Source of the DNA: Carnegiea gigantea
Taxonomy: Eukaryota > Streptophyta > Magnoliopsida > Caryophyllales > Cactaceae
Length of the DNA: 64,000 nucleotides
NCBI GenBank assembly: GCA_029747015.1
Contig: JAKOGI010001199.1
Coordinates: 1 to 64,000 of the forward strand
Direction of reading: 5' to 3'
Position numbers and translations under genes: made by a program. The notes beneath the pieces were generated by a model. It did not search any database. It had not been told where the DNA came from and saw only the letters and a list, made by a program, of their open reading frames with translations. This document shows, one piece after another, positions 1-12,645 of the stretch (its first letter is position 1; every line of letters starts with the position of its first letter).

Positions 1-34
<34 letters not shown>

Positions 35-58
35 AGACATGTGTACATATATATATAT
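1..58. repeat. (AT)n microsatellite at window start
   Basis: Alternating AT dinucleotides, interrupted by a short GTATAGACATGTGTAC stretch, fill the first 58 bases. The tract is cut by the window edge, so its true length is unknown. Confidence 0.95.
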
Positions 59-1290
59 TGTGACCCCCCAACCCAAGGAGGGGTCACACCATCAAGACTT
101 ACTAGAGGAAAATTCTTAAGGCTCTTGAAGATCGAGGGTCTGGAATAGCATTTAGATAGTTATTCTAATACAAAACTGTAAGGGTTTTCCCCGTTTTAGC
201 AACACTTTAGGGTCTTTACTCATCTAAGGGTACCTGTAAACTGGTAATAAGATAAGATATGTGCTAAAATAATCCAAATTCACAGCCTCGGGCCGCCTGC
301 CTGGGGTTGCTAACAATCAAACAACTAACACAAGGGTCAAAAGGATATATATACAAGTACAGAGGTGACTACATGCTTACACATACAACAATGGGTTACA
401 TATTTACAACATGATAAGCATCGAACATTTCGCAAGGCTGGTAAAGGACTCCTGATGGGTCAGCATCAAATAACTTCAAAGTGTCCTTCATACCTACTCA
501 ACCGGAACTGGAAAAGGGAGTAAGTAAAGGGATGAGCAACCACATGCACAGTAAGAATTCCTCGACTCCTTAAAACAAAATAGTTGCAGGCAATAATACT
601 AATAATAGCCACATATCCCGCATTTATACTTTACTATCGTATTATGCAATCATAGTCCCCAAGGAAAGATTATCATCCTTAAACTTCATTCCAACCACTC
701 AACTTATTTCCAGGCTCTTGATGATCAAACTTCCCTACTAGCAAGCATTCAGGCACATAAACAAGTAGGTAACAAGGATTGAGTATAAATCCTTTCAAAC
801 TCCCTTTTGAAAATGAAGTAACTCATGATATGTTCCAAGAATAGTTTATAAATCATGTTAACTTCTTCAAAGCTCATAATTCTTTCTAAAAGTTTCTGAA
901 ATACTTATATTAGTAAGAAAGACTTGGCAAGAAACTTTCTTTAAAACTTCATTTAACTATACTTGGGATCTCATTCATAAAACATGCAAGGAAGCTTTCT
1001 TGAAAACACTCAACTTAGCCTCTTGAGGCTCACATTCTTAAAAAAAAAATCTCTTTCTTATTGGTCCTCTAATGATCCTTATGAGCTTTTCAAATCTTAT
1101 TCAATACAGCCTCATAATGGCCCTTAAAATCTTTATTTTCTGAGATACTTAAAATGGCAAAATGCCATCTATTTTTCTTACTTATTAGGAAAAATACTTA
1201 GTATAAAATCATCACATTGTGTTGGCTAGGGGAGATCTACACTCATCCTAAGTGAGATCATCACTTACAACTCACGTTATCCCCAGGGTA
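59..1290. other. Gene-free AT-rich stretch, possibly LTR-derived
   Basis: No ORF or RNA gene is supported here. The stretch opens with TGTGACCCCCCAACC right after the AT microsatellite, a start resembling LTRs of plant chromovirus-type Ty3/gypsy elements, but no matching 3' copy or target duplication was found. The LTR reading is inference only. Confidence 0.3.
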
Positions 1291-1369
1291 TACATAACAT
1301 GACATTTGGCCAAAACGTGTCTCAGCAGAGTAGCTCTAACTTCGATATTGTCCTCTGTAGGGGCAATAG

Positions 1370-1590
1370 CTCGCGCCATCTTTGCGTTAAGTCCCCCCCT
1401 CAAGGTTTTATTACGCATCACTCATTATCATACATTATCTTTATGAAAACAGTTTACGCCATCTTTGCGTCCAGTTCCCAGGAACAGCTCATGCCCTTTT
1501 TGCGTCTAGTTCCCAACATTACCTTTGGGGGAAACAGCTCATGCCGTCTTTGCGTCCAGTACCCACCCTCAAGGTCTGGCCAATTGCCTA
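1370..1590. repeat. Four degenerate copies of a GCC(A/G)TCTTTGCGT motif
   Basis: A motif like GCCATCTTTGCGTCCAGT followed by a CCC-containing stretch occurs near 1374, 1455, 1491 and 1541, spaced irregularly at about 36-81 bp. The 152-residue open frame across it (1299-1757) is explained by this repeat and carries no recognisable domain, so I do not call a gene. Similar motif strings are seen in LTRs and UTRs of plant retrotransposons. Confidence 0.5.
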
Positions 1591-1757
1591 GCACTTACTT
1601 AGCCTTTAAAAGCATATTCTATTTCTCTTTTTCAGTTGCTTACTTTATTAAAATTTTACTTTCTAACAAAACAACCCATAACCTTACAAATATTTTATGG
1701 TTCTTTCGTTTTCAGCTTAAAAACCTCTATAAACATAATAAATTTGCTAACTGGTAA

Positions 1758-2242
1758 ATTGAAACTCATTTGGAACTTAAAGTTACTTAGTTAGCTTTTA
1801 ATTCAAACTAGATTCGTAATCAAAGCTCACTGAAGCTTAAAGTAATAAACTCATTTAAACTAGCATATAACTCAAACTAGGTTTCATAATAAACTCATCC
1901 AATTGCTCAATTTTAGTTCGTTTGAAATCCTTTTTAAACTCAAAGAAGGGTGCTTAAGCAAATTAAAACCTTAAATTGTTCTCAAGTTTGCTACTATTCG
2001 AGACTTAAAGTACTTAGCTCACTTATAATTCAAACGAGATTTTGTAAAAGACATTTTCAGTCGTCCATTTTTAATTTATTTAGAATCCTTTTTAAATCAT
2101 ATAAGGAAGGAAAGTGTGAATAAGGTAAGGCTTCAAAACATTTTCGGATAAATGTCTAGCTTAATTCTCAGCTTCCTGAACCTGTCAACTAGTCAGTTGG
2201 GTCGTATACTGATCAGTTCGACAATTTAGGATCCCTTTTTAG
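1758..2242. other. No feature seen
   Basis: AT-rich sequence with short recurrent phrases such as AACTCATTTAAACTAG. No frame, hairpin or terminal repeat stands out. Confidence 0.5.
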
Positions 2243-2446
2243 GTCACAAACAGCTTGACAAATTAGTCGGTAACTGACAACGTTTAAAGCACTTGCGATT
2301 ATAAAACAAGCTTTTAGCGACCCCCTTTCTAAAGATGTCTAAAAGTCACAAATAGCTTAACAAATTAGTCGGCAACTGACAATGTTTAAAGTACTTGCGA
2401 TTATAAAACAAGCTTTTAATGGCCCCCTTTTTTAAAGACGTCTAAA
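2243..2446. repeat. Two-copy 102-bp tandem duplication
   Basis: The unit from 2243 (GTCACAAACAGCTTGACAAA) is repeated head to tail from 2345 (GTCACAAATAGCTTAACAAA). Both copies contain AAATTAGTCGG(T/C)AACTGACAA, CACTTGCGATTATAAAACAAG (with one change), and end in a C-rich stretch. The copies differ by scattered substitutions, so the duplication is not recent. Confidence 0.85.
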
Positions 2447-3196
2447 AATTTAAGAATTAGCCACATAGTGTCACATAGCACATCAAGGGGGAAGGGGTTC
2501 ACAAATAGCACATTCATACACTTCATAGCACAACTTGGCAGAATATACTCAATAAGCCACACATGGTCTCGCAATCCACACGATTGCGGTAAATAACAAC
2601 CTAGGCTTCCTCCTTATATAACACTGACCACAAAAACCTTAAATTTCTCAATAGTTTTACCCTGAACCATCCAACTACCAAATTCTGTTCAATAATGGCA
2701 TGCACGACTAATAGTATGTAAAACGATCATATATAGGTATAACATTTATATGCCACCTTCCCAATAAGATTTAATTGTGCTAAACTGATGCAATAGAAAC
2801 TTTAAAGCGATATCTTAATTTCTAGTTCGCAAACCAATATCTATAGAGATAGTATTTCATTGTAATTACTACGAATAAACTATTAACATGCCCCAAACTG
2901 ATTTTAGCTATAACCCTTAGACCTAATTCAATTTACTCCACCATTACTTCAATTGCTCAGCTAGCATCTTTAATCTTCAAAACAAGATTCAAGTGCGACA
3001 AACTGCTACTATAGCAGTCCTATGGCAACATTCCATTTATCCTAAAACCTTTAACTAACCGGTTCATTCAATCATGCATTGAATTAACATGCAATTAACC
3101 CAAAATCAGTACCATGCTTGTAATTTCTCAATATCGATTCTAATTCACCCAAACTGATTATTAAACTTAGAATCGACATGTGCTAACTAAATTTAG
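2447..3196. other. No feature seen
   Basis: AT-rich, stop-dense in all frames, no repeat structure recognised. Confidence 0.5.
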
Positions 3197-3855
3197 TTAA
3201 ATTCGTTGAAAATAGTAGTAATTTTGGAGTAAAAATAATCCCCACCTCGATTTCAAGCTAGATGTTCGTTCAAAGGCTGCTGGGCTCGGCTTTAGGTGCT
3301 CGAACAACTCCAAATTCTTCGGCTCTTGCTCACCCATGTATGAACAGACGCCAGTCTTGCCCAATTCGTGCAATTTAAACCCTAATTTCAACCCAAACGT
3401 TCACCCACTGACTTGAATTTGTGGTGGATGTCAGGTATCTCAAATCACCCCAAATTTACAGTGGTTTCAAAGCAACTAAAAGCAAAATTGCATGGTTGAG
3501 TTTTAACAAATGTCTGGGCTTTGAATTCGCGCTCAAACCGACCGAAAAAGTGGTGGGTTCTTCTCGGTTTTGCCCAGATTTCACGCCAGATGGAGGCCAG
3601 CTTGTGGGAGAGGTCAAATGGGTAGGTTTTGCAGGCTGGGTGTGGCGAAAATTCTCTGAAAAATGGAGCTTGGAGGGTGCGTGTATAGTGGAGGAGGAGA
3701 AGAGGAAGAAGAACGGCAGAGAGCAGAGAGGGGAGAGAGAGAGATGTCAGGGTAGGGGGGAAATCGCGAAGGGGGAAGGAGGAAAAAGGGGGGTCAAGTG
3801 AAATTACTAAAATGCCCTCCTTTCTATCTTTTTTTTTTGGTTCCAAGCTGTTCAA
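3197..3855. other. Locally GC-richer block with a GA/CT-rich tract, LTR or UTR-like
   Basis: Open frames exist on both strands (126 residues at 3421-3801 on +, 136 residues at 3445-3855 on -). Neither shows a known domain, and both owe their length to a purine-rich run at about 3690-3800 (GAGGAGGAGAAGAGGAAG and similar). Such CT-rich leaders occur in host 5' UTRs and in LTRs of plant gypsy elements. I cannot choose between these and call no gene. Confidence 0.35.
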
Positions 3856-4240
3856 TATTTGGCACCGCTAGTCTAATTCGTATCCCGAATTCTAACCCAA
3901 TCGCTAAAACAACCTTTCATGGATTATTCATTCGTAAAAATATCGAGGTTCGATTTCATAACTAACGAAATGAATTCTAAGGTTGACAACCCAATCGTGT
4001 TCGGGTTCCCACTCGATTTATATCCGTCAATAATTCTTACTAATGCTTACTAAAATCACCGAAAAATTTTCAAACTACTAATAATAATGATATTAATAGC
4101 GACAAGGGTATCATTTTTAATAAAATTAACGCTCACATACGCACATCGATAGTAATTTAGCTCATATCGTTAATAAAATATGATTTTCGTAACGTAAAAA
4201 GGCATTACAATCAGCTTTAATGGAAAATAGAGTATGCGAG
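3856..4240. other. No feature seen
   Basis: AT-rich non-coding sequence without repeats I can recognise. Confidence 0.5.
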
Positions 4241-4366
4241 CATCACATATATATATATATATATTTCTATGTGTTTGTATGTGTTTGTATTTATGTATGT
4301 GTATGTGTGTATGTATGTATGTATTTATGTATGTATGTACATGTGTGTGTGTGTGTGTTTATTGAT
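4241..4366. repeat. Compound microsatellite (AT)n, TGTATG, (GT)n
   Basis: An (AT) run at about 4247-4264 passes into GTGTTTGTATGT and GTATGTATGTAT phrases and ends in a (GT)n run near 4342-4358. This is simple-sequence DNA. Confidence 0.9.
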
Positions 4367-5159
4367 GGTTAGTAAAGTCTCACACAATTTTATCCATAAA
4401 AGTGCTAGGGTTAAGTAGGTATGGTTTACGGTCCTAAGCTCATTCTGATATCAAGTACGTATTTTTGTATCCCAATTAAGAAGTTTTTACTTCTTAAGTC
4501 CTTTAATAGAGCTTGATTATAATTTTATTGGTTTGGACCACCTGAGTTGTGTAATTCCCAACTCTCTTAAATATGGATAAATTTCATTCACCTTTTTTGT
4601 TCCAAAAACACTTGAATAATTCTTCCGTACGTACTTCAAACTCATTAATCCCATCACCAAGATCAAATTATAATAACCACTCTTCACGCTTAGCTTAATT
4701 ATTTTATAACTACCATCCCAATTTACGTACTTAACCCTTTTTCTATTCCTTAAATTAGTTCTTAAATTCATATTTTGCACGCCTATTTCAAAAATCTACC
4801 CAAAAATTACATTTTCCTTCTATCTCCCTCTTCATCTTTATTCTACCTCAAGCCTGAGTAACCCTTCCATGAAAACCTCTCACACACCCATTATTAATTT
4901 CTTACCTTTTTACTCCCACATAATCAAAATCCTCAAGTTTTAACATAATCAAGTTGCAAGAGCGCAATCCATTACCCATATTCAAATTCTCAATTCCTCC
5001 ATGAATACCCACAAGACTCCGACATGCCCAACTTTTAAAGTTTTCATCAAATGCCAGAAATTCCCCAAAAATTCATCTGAATCAAAATTCATGAATTTAA
5101 GCACTCAAACCATAGTCAATACTTAAACCCTTCACAAACAACACCACCACCTTCCAGTG
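4367..5159. other. No gene; weak primer-binding-site-like match on the - strand
   Basis: The complement of about 4436-4460 reads TTGATATCAGAATGAGCTTA, loosely resembling the TGGTATCAGAGC primer-binding site of plant LTR retrotransposons. No LTR pair could be placed around it. The 87-residue - strand frame at 4517-4780 has no recognisable domain. Confidence 0.25.
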
Positions 5160-7570
5160 TAAGTCCTGCTTTTGCAAGATCTGAGAAGATCTAGATGTAG
5201 GTAACCTTACCTCTACCGGTATCCCTGCCTGTAGAAAAGGTGAATCTAAGAGACCTATAAAATAAAATTTTGTGAAAACATTTTATAAAAGAAGGATTTT
5301 GTGAAAATATTTAATGGAAAAAAACTAAGAATATACAGTAGGGAATGAACTAAAAAAATTCTAACAGATCAGGTGGCTATAACTATGTACAACATAAGTA
5401 CAACACAATAGAGGAATGTACAATACCTTAACAAACAGAGGTAGGCAAACAATGTCTCTTCCCAGATGTATGTACTACCTGCATATAAATACGACATATG
5501 AAAAAAAATCATAATCAAAACTACCCTATTGCAACCGAAAAATCACAACCAAATCAGGTGGCCAACTCTCTGTGATCCAAGATCCTAATCCTATCTCGTC
5601 ATAGTCTCTTATCCTGAGCCATGTCATCTGTCAATCCTACAACTTTCAAGTCCTCTTTATTCTGCTCGTCCAAACTCTTTTTTGATCGTCTCCTCTCTCT
5701 TTTACCTTCAGGGATATTAATCCTCTCAAATGTCCTCACTGGAGCATCCACACTCCTTCTTTTCATATGGCCAAACCATTTGAGTCTTATTTCTCTCATC
5801 TTATCTTCGATGTGAGCCACTTTAACTAAGTCTCTGATTACTCCATTACTAATTCTATCCATTCTCGTATAACCACACATCCACCTAATCATCCTTATTT
5901 CTGCTACCATAAACCTTTGAACCTATGTTTTTTTCATAGGCCAACACTTCGATCCATACATTACAGTAGGTGTAACTACCATACGATAAACTTTGTCTTT
6001 TAATTCTATAGGCATCCTCTTATCATACAGCACATCTGAGGTATACTTTCATTTTTGCCAACCCACTTTTATGCGTTGGTTAATATCTTCATTAATATCT
6101 CCATTCTATTGAATGATCGAGCCTAGATATTTAAACTTCTCAACCTTTGGCATCTTCATCCCATCAATGGTGACTTCTGCCCCTCCATCTTCCCTTCCAC
6201 TGAAACAACAATGCAGATATTCAGTTTACGATCTACTTACTCTAAAACCTCTAGACTCCAGTGTATGTCTCCATTACTCCAACTTGTCATTAACTCACTT
6301 TCTGGCCTCATCAATAAGAACAATATCATCTGCTAATAACATACACCATGGTACTTCATCTTGAATTTCTTTTGTAAGTTCATCCATAATTAGAGTAAAA
6401 AGAAAAGGACTTAAAGTGGAACCCTAATGCAGGCCCATACCAACGTAGAAGTCATTGGTAGCCCCCTCCTGGTGTTATAATACTCATCCTACCTCCCTCG
6501 TACATATCCTTAATAACTCGAAAATACACAGGTGACACTCCTTTCTTTTCCAAGCATCTCCATAACACATCACGCGGAACTCTATTATATACTTTTTCCA
6601 GGTCAATGAACATCATATAAAGATCTACCTTTCTATCTCTATACAATCCCATGAGCCTTCTAATGAGGTAAATCACTTCCATGGTCGACCTGCCAGCATA
6701 AAACTAAATTGATTTTCTGATATCAAGATATTCTTCTATAACTTTCTCTCAATCACCCTCTCCCATAACTTTATAGTGTGACTGAATAACTTTATGCCCC
6801 TATAATTATTACAATCATGAATATCACCTTTGTTCTAATACAATGGGATGATTGTACTAAACCTCCATTCTCTGGGCATCTTACCAGGCCTAAAAATAAC
6901 ATTAAAAAGTGCTGTTAGCCACTCTAATTCCTCTTCATCCAAACAGTTCCACACTTCCACCGGTATCTAGTCTGGTCCCTCTACCTTCTCATTGGTTATC
7001 TTTTTTAGGGTCTCTTTAATCTCATACTTACTGATAGGTTCACACAACTGAGGATCAAGATGCCTCTCGCTACTCTCTCTTTTCCTACTTTGAAAATCTT
7101 CCATCATTTCACTATTAAGGATTTTGGAAAAGTATATTTGCCATCTCTCCTTGATTTCTGTATTCTTAGATAGCACCTTACTATTTTCATCTTTGATGCA
7201 TCTCACAACCCCTAAATCTCTTATTCTTCTTTCCCTAGCCCTTATCAGTTTAAAGACTTCCTTCTTACTTTCCTTGTTCTCCAGTTTTTGATATAACCTA
7301 TCATAAGCTATGCTCTTAGCTATAGCAACAGCTTTCATCCGTACTGTTCATGAAAGCAGCATACGCCTCTTTTTTCTCCTTAACTTTCTCCTTTACATCC
7401 TCATTCTACCACCAGGCTCTCTTTATTTTGCTACCACCTCTCGTAGATATCCCTAGGATTTCCTTAGCTGACATTTGAATACATTCTGTTATTGCCTCCT
7501 ACATTGTATCTGTATTCTCTACCTGCCTCTAAACTCCTTCTTTAGTAATCCACTTTGCCTCCAAACCCTT
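5160..7570 (-). mobile_element. RTE-type non-LTR retrotransposon (LINE), 5'-truncated and frameshifted
   Basis: Read on the - strand, fragments in several frames follow the order of a plant RTE-clade ORF. At about 7560-7320 is the linker after the endonuclease (AKEILGIS...AWW, NEDVKEKVKEK). The segment at 7338-6967 has YDRLYQKLENKESKK, IRDLGVVRCIKDENSKVL and ITNEKVEGPD. The reverse transcriptase at 6682-6452 has MFIDLEKVYNRVPRDVLWRC and FRVIKDMYEGG. The A-D-D box ([10 protein letters not shown]) lies near 6348-6319. The C-terminal part at 5910-5599 has IRMIRWMCGYTRMDRI and KWFGHMKRRSVDAPVR. The 3' untranslated part at 5600-5160 includes the AAGGTTACCTACATCTAGAT phrase typical of these elements. 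Most of the apurinic endonuclease domain is missing, and several frameshifts and stops break the RT, so it is inactive. Confidence 0.88.
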
Positions 7571-8518
7571 CACAAGCACCACAACATATCTATTCAAATG
7601 CTTAAAACTGAAGTAATAATGATAATCCTACGTAAATACACACTTATTCAAGCTAGAAACCCACTAATTAATCAAATTAAGGAATAAAATAAGTGAAGCT
7701 AAATGAGGGGGATTAGGGTTCACCTTCCAATCCACCATTGAAACAACGCCAAGGAGGAATTGGATAAGGTGATTGTTGGCTGGTGACTGCGGTGACTGGC
7801 GGTGGTGGCAGACAGGGAAGAGTCGACGGCAACAGGCATGGATGCGAGCAGCCCTGGTGGCGCACTATTCCAGCCAGGCGAAAATCGGGCAGTGAGGAGC
7901 AAGGGAATGGGCGAGTGAGGCCTAGCGTGATGCAGAGGAAGAGAAATTGGGGGGTGTTGTGTGTGAAGTTGGTAACGTTTAAGAAAGAGCTCGATTAGTT
8001 TTGGATTAATTTTTAATTTTCTTCCCCATAAATTTAGATTTCTCTGTTTGTTTCTTTCTTTCCTTCTTTTTTTTTTCCTCTCTAGCTTGTAAATTATTTG
8101 GTGTTCATATTTTGGAAAAGATAATAAAATTTGCCCATCTTATTTAGCATGCCCTTTCCATTTATTCCTATTTTGTTTATTAACGTTATGATTTTATTTA
8201 CATAACATGGGTGAGCAAATTGTGGGCATAAATACATGTTTATATATTTAATGAAATCATAACCTTCAACCACTTTTATAAATGGCTAATTTTCTATTTA
8301 TTTAGAAGTTATGAATGATTTTATATAGAGCATGACTAAATTTTATTTTGAGGCCACTTCATCGTTTCAACCTATGATTGCATGAATATCGAACGCTGAG
8401 TTGAAATGTAGTGCCCAACTTAATTAATTTAAATAAAGATTAATCAGAATAATTAACATGATTTAGGTTCGGGCTTTATAGCCATTGAAGGGGAAGTATT
8501 TGAAATTGATTAAATACA
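7571..8518. other. No gene; GC-rich patch at 7730-7960
   Basis: A GC-richer patch (GGTGACTGCGGTGACTGGCGGTG and nearby) gives short frames on both strands (7783-7998 +, 7902-7720 -) without recognisable domains. The flanks are AT-rich. It resembles the leader-like block at 3197-3855 and could be a retroelement UTR, which is inference. Confidence 0.3.
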
Positions 8519-8811
8519 AGCCCGACAAGAAGAATTAGGAGGCATTGATGAAAAAGGATGCAGGCCTTACATCATAACAGAACTACCAACAAAGGATGGA
8601 AAGAGCTTTCAACTTGAAAGTGCATCCCCAGAATATTAGGGTAGGAGACGTAATGGTAAAGGACATTCGGGCACCTATTACCCACAAGAGAAATTCAAGC
8701 CTTGTTGGATCGATCCCTACTATGTAAAAGAAATCCTCTCAGGAGAAGTCATGAAACTAATGGATAAATACAGTTGTGAATTCTCACAACCTACCAACCT
8801 ACACTAATTGA
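8519..8811 (+). pseudogene. Ty3/gypsy polyprotein relic: integrase C-terminal region
   Basis: In two + strand frames separated by a frameshift the translation gives AFNLKVHPQNIRVGDVMVK, then YYVKEILSGEVMKLMDKYS, then CEFSQPTNLH followed by a stop. This follows the end of plant Tat/Ogre-type gypsy pol, where AFNKKVKPR..GDLVLK, PNWEGPY.V..VLSGGA..L.D.DG and EP.N...LK.YY occur in order. Nothing upstream in pol is preserved, so this is an isolated tail. A second fragment from a related family lies at 56208-56340. Confidence 0.75.
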
Positions 8812-10101
8812 AGAAGTTCCACATCTAAAAGAGTTAAAAGAAAGGAGTTAGTAAGTAGGTGGCATAAAAATTACTGCCCCTACACCCAGCATCATTAAAA
8901 AGTGTGCCAATAGAGCCTAGAGGCATAAAAATCATAGTCACTGGGGTCTAACGACATTTATAGCCTACTACTAGCTTCTAGTAGTGCCCAACAAATTATA
9001 GTCTTTTTGGAAAAAAACCCAAAAAAACTTTGAGAGTTTATGCAAGTAAAATAAAAAAATGTATAAAGTATGACTCCTTAACCCACTTAGGGTTTATCCA
9101 ATCCAACACTACACAAGGGGTCACAACCTCTTCACTACTCTTAAGTGTAAACATCAGTGACAACTCATAGTTCTGAGAGGTCATTGTCCTTAGGGGAAGT
9201 ACATGTAGCTCATAGGGAAGGGCAACAAAGTCAAACCCCTTTTGCAAGATAACGATGGGGACCACCTCCTCTTTGGGGTATCAGTGCTTTCCTTTGGGGA
9301 TGCTGAGTGGGAAAGATTCTCTTCTCAACCTTTAACACCACTGTGGTGTTTATTAAAGTTATTATACATGGTTTTGGCATGGACCCAGCTATCCACTGTT
9401 TTCTGTGTACTTTAAGATCCTGCGACACTCATGGGCTAGTGTTCTTGAGCAAATGTGTTTGGGTTCTAGCCTCTACGACATTCATCTGATTTTCTTGCAC
9501 TGACTAGGGTTCAAATCATAGAAAAGCCTCCTGAGGATAAGGACATTTGGGACAGTTATATCTTGCCCTTTCTTTTTTTTGTTTTGCATAACTTTTTTTA
9601 TTTGTAGGAATTGTGACTATGACTCTTTTCTTCTTTTTTTTTTGACTAACTACTTCTTTCATATTATCCTGATTAAACTTGATGCTGGAGTGTTAATTCT
9701 TTAGGTGTTTGTAGTTATTATTAGATTGCTCAATGTTGGAGCATAAGTATTAGCTGTACGGTCTAATGGACCAATAAGACAGTCCACAATGTTTTTTTAT
9801 TTCAAAAAAATTCCATGAGAAAAAAATTATTTAATAGACCATCTTTCCCATAGTTTTTTTGATGTGAGAGTTTTTTAAATTTGAGAGAAATGAAAGAAAA
9901 TGAGTAAAGGAAGCAACGAAAGAGGATTTTTATTACTTAGATAATATTTTCACAAAATTTGGTGCCCAACTCCGATTTAGGAATTGAATATCTCAAAATA
10001 TTGCAGCTAGAAGGAAAAAGGAAATTAAATCGCATAATTCCGAGGTCAACTAACTCAACGGCATAACTTATGGCCTAACGGCAGCCGCTAGTCCCTGAAT
10101 T
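8812..10101. other. No feature supported
   Basis: Mixed-composition sequence with poly-T and poly-A runs (9570-9650, 9795-9860) and only short frames (9038-9265 -, 9307-9489 +) lacking recognisable domains. It may be retroelement-derived given its neighbours. Confidence 0.4.
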
Positions 10102-10640
10102 TTGCTGTTGACCCCATGTGGTAGGAAAACTTATGTCGATGAGCTATGCTATGTTTCTTATTCATTGGTCTTTAAATCTGAAGCTATTTGGGCATTTTTT
10201 GCATTGTTTTACAGTTTCTTAGAGCACCAAACACCCTTGAGCTTTTATCCCATTTGGCTTCCTTTGGTGTGCTTCTTGACTCTTGGAGCCGAAACTTTAG
10301 TAAGGCTCATTTTGGTATGCTAGAGTCTTATGGTCTGAACACTCTCTATTCCCTTAGACAAGTGAGCATAGATGATGGGCTGTTGAAAGTACTACAATGT
10401 AAATGGTTCAGCGGTCTTCATGTCTTTCACTTCCTAACTGAAGATATATATCTAATGGTTGATGAGTTTGAAGCTGTCTTGCAGTTCCCTTGAGACAAAT
10501 AACCTATTGTCCCTCAACTGAAGGACTCCTATACAAAAGAAGTGCAATCCCTCTTCAAGTTGTCTTTGGAAAAGGTCAATAGGGTCATTGATAATGAGAG
10601 GGAAAATGCTGCAGTCGAGTAAATATGTGATAAACAAGTG
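10102..10640 (+). pseudogene. DUF7745-like coding relic (retroelement-associated plant family)
   Basis: The frame at 10188-10493 reads FGVLLDSWSRNFSKAHFGML, then YGLNTLYSLRQVSIDDGLLK, then GLHVFHFLTEDIYLMVDEFE and AVLQFP before a stop. It continues after the stop as QLKDSYTKEVQSLFKLSLEK. This follows the plant DUF7745 layout of a W..L....F...YG.L..LL.V..D..L start, then a FWDP...F.F...D..P..EE...LL block. The FWDP residues are lost here. An overlapping frame at 10102-10323 shows that a frameshift lies upstream. The function of the family is unknown; copies are scattered through plant genomes with retrotransposons. This copy is partial and stop-interrupted. Confidence 0.5.
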
Positions 10641-12099
10641 AAAGAGTTTCTCCTAGGAGAGACCATCTGAAGAATCCTCCAAGGCCTCCTTGATAATGGA
10701 GTCTTAGATGGAGTTGGACATCAGAAAAATCTCTTGGCCGAAGGCCCGAACAGGTCAACATGCTTCTGTCTCTCCTTCTTGAAGTCCGTGTAATAATTCA
10801 GCGGGTTTGACCTAAAAGGAACCCAGTCAACGTACAAAGATCTGTGGGGTGATCATCATTTCATCTAAGTGAAAGTGAAAGGTGTTGGTGGTGTCCTAAA
10901 ACTTCTCTATCATACTCTTGAGGAAACAATGATCAGTTGCCTTCCAGACCCTACAGACCTTGATCAGATAGTTAAAGCCAACATCTGTCACCATTGTCTA
11001 GATGGCATTCGAAAGTCCCCTATAAAGGTGGTCAATGTTCTTAAGATTCCCTTACCTTTTCATGAACTCTTGGTTCTGCAAAAAGAAAGAAGCAAGATTG
11101 TCATATTGACTTTAAAAAACAACTCATGAATTATCTAAAAAAATAGCATTAATTCATGAAAAGAAGAACCTACCATTCTTTGTCATGCGATGGTAGGAAT
11201 ATGATGGTGCCTATCTTTTGAGTACAAAAAGTTAGAGGTATCATTGCAGCTACTGGAAGTCCCTAAACATAATCCCATAATCATCCCTAAACAACCTTCC
11301 TAAGGAACTTATCGTCACCTCAATAATGGGAATGGGGAGATTGGTCACTAGTTATATAATCTATATACAAAGCATAAAAAATCACTTTAAAAGGCAACAG
11401 GTTGGAGTTCAAACCGGCTGCAATATGCAAACGCCACATGAAAAAATTTCGACAGCATTTCTGCAGGAATTCAATAGAACCAAAAACTTATAAAAAAGTC
11501 CAACTTTCCCCACTAATAGTTCTCTGCATTCTAGAAACATTAAACATATAAATTTGCCAATCAAAATCTCAAAACGGAGATTAACACAACTAAACCAAAT
11601 AAAACCCTCCAATCTTCCAAGTGGGCTTGAAATTCAAATTTTCAACTCAAAATGCTAAGAATTGAGCAAATAATGCGGAAAAAAACAAGAATGGAGCAAT
11701 TAAATTGAAGAAAAAACATGAGCTTGACAGTTTAGTGGACAGTGGCATTTTCAACGAGAAAGGGAGGACGAGTTGTGTGCAAAATGAGGAAGAAAGGTCG
11801 TGGTAGGTGTTTTAAGTTTTTGGTGGGCAGATGGGATGGCCTATACTGCCACTAGGTGCCAAATCATGCCCCTAAAACAAGACGATATGTCTAATCATGC
11901 CACCACCTCAGCATTTGTCCCAGCAGTAATCCGAGTCATGCTGTTGGAACCTGACTTCCAAAAGAAAGGGGGATGATTTGCTTGCTCAAACACCAGTAAT
12001 GTCCAATGTATGCATTGAACTCGTCCCATAGCTATGCAAAAGTTACAAACACCCCTTTAACTTTCTTTATCTTATCAAATTTTTTGTTAAAGGAAAAAC
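10641..12099. other. No gene supported; weak 86-residue frame
   Basis: The + frame 10869-11129 (LKLLYHTLEETMISCLPDPT...) and the - frame 11612-11409 have no domain I recognise. The first may belong to the decayed coding unit upstream. The rest is stop-dense. Confidence 0.35.
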
Positions 12100-12645
12100 C
12101 TTTTCAAATTTTTAAAAGCAATGTCAGAATATCAAGTTACAAATTTTTAAAATCAATGTAAGATTGTCAGGCCTTAAATTTTTAAAACCAGTGTGAGACC
12201 CCAAGTCTCAAATTTTTAACACTGATGTGGTTCTATCAAACCTTAATTATTAAAATTAGTGAGACAAGCCTTAAATTTCATCGGCGTGAGACTGTCAAGC
12301 TTGAAATGTTTAAAACCAGTGTGAGCCCGTCAAGCCTCAAAATTTCATCAATGTGAGGTTGTCAAGCCTCAAAGTTTTATTGGTGTGAGGTCATCACACC
12401 TAAATTTTTATCAGTGTGCGACTATCAAGCCTCAAGTTTTTTATTGGTGTGAGACTGCCAAATGTCAAATTTTAAAAACCAGTGTGAGACCTATAATCCC
12501 CAAAGTTTTAAAACTGGTGTGAGGTCGTTAGGTCTTAAGTTTTATAAACTGAAGTGAGACCATCAAGCCTCAAACTTTTATTAGTGTGAGACTATCAAGC
12601 CTCAAAATTATTTTATCAGTGTGCAAGTATCAAGCCTCAAAATGT
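12100..12645. repeat. Degenerate tandem array, 30-36 bp period, about 14 units
   Basis: A unit of the form AGTGTGAGACYGTCAAGCCTC plus AAATTTTTAAAACC recurs. The GTGAG-type core appears near 12191, 12224, 12259, 12284, 12320, 12352, 12382, 12413, 12446, 12481, 12516, 12552, 12584 and 12620. Units are strongly diverged, so the array is old. No coding frame runs through it. Such minisatellites are common in UTRs and LTRs of plant gypsy elements, which is a possible source. Confidence 0.8.

Noticed and set aside
1299..1757. 152-residue + strand ORF
   Set aside because: Built on four copies of a short repeat, with no domain and no coding signature outside it.
3421..3855. Overlapping + and - strand ORFs of 126 and 136 residues
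   Set aside because: No domains on either strand. Length results from a purine-rich tract lacking stops.
12100..12645. CRISPR-like array
   Set aside because: Units are contiguous and diverged without unique spacers, and the context is plant nuclear DNA.
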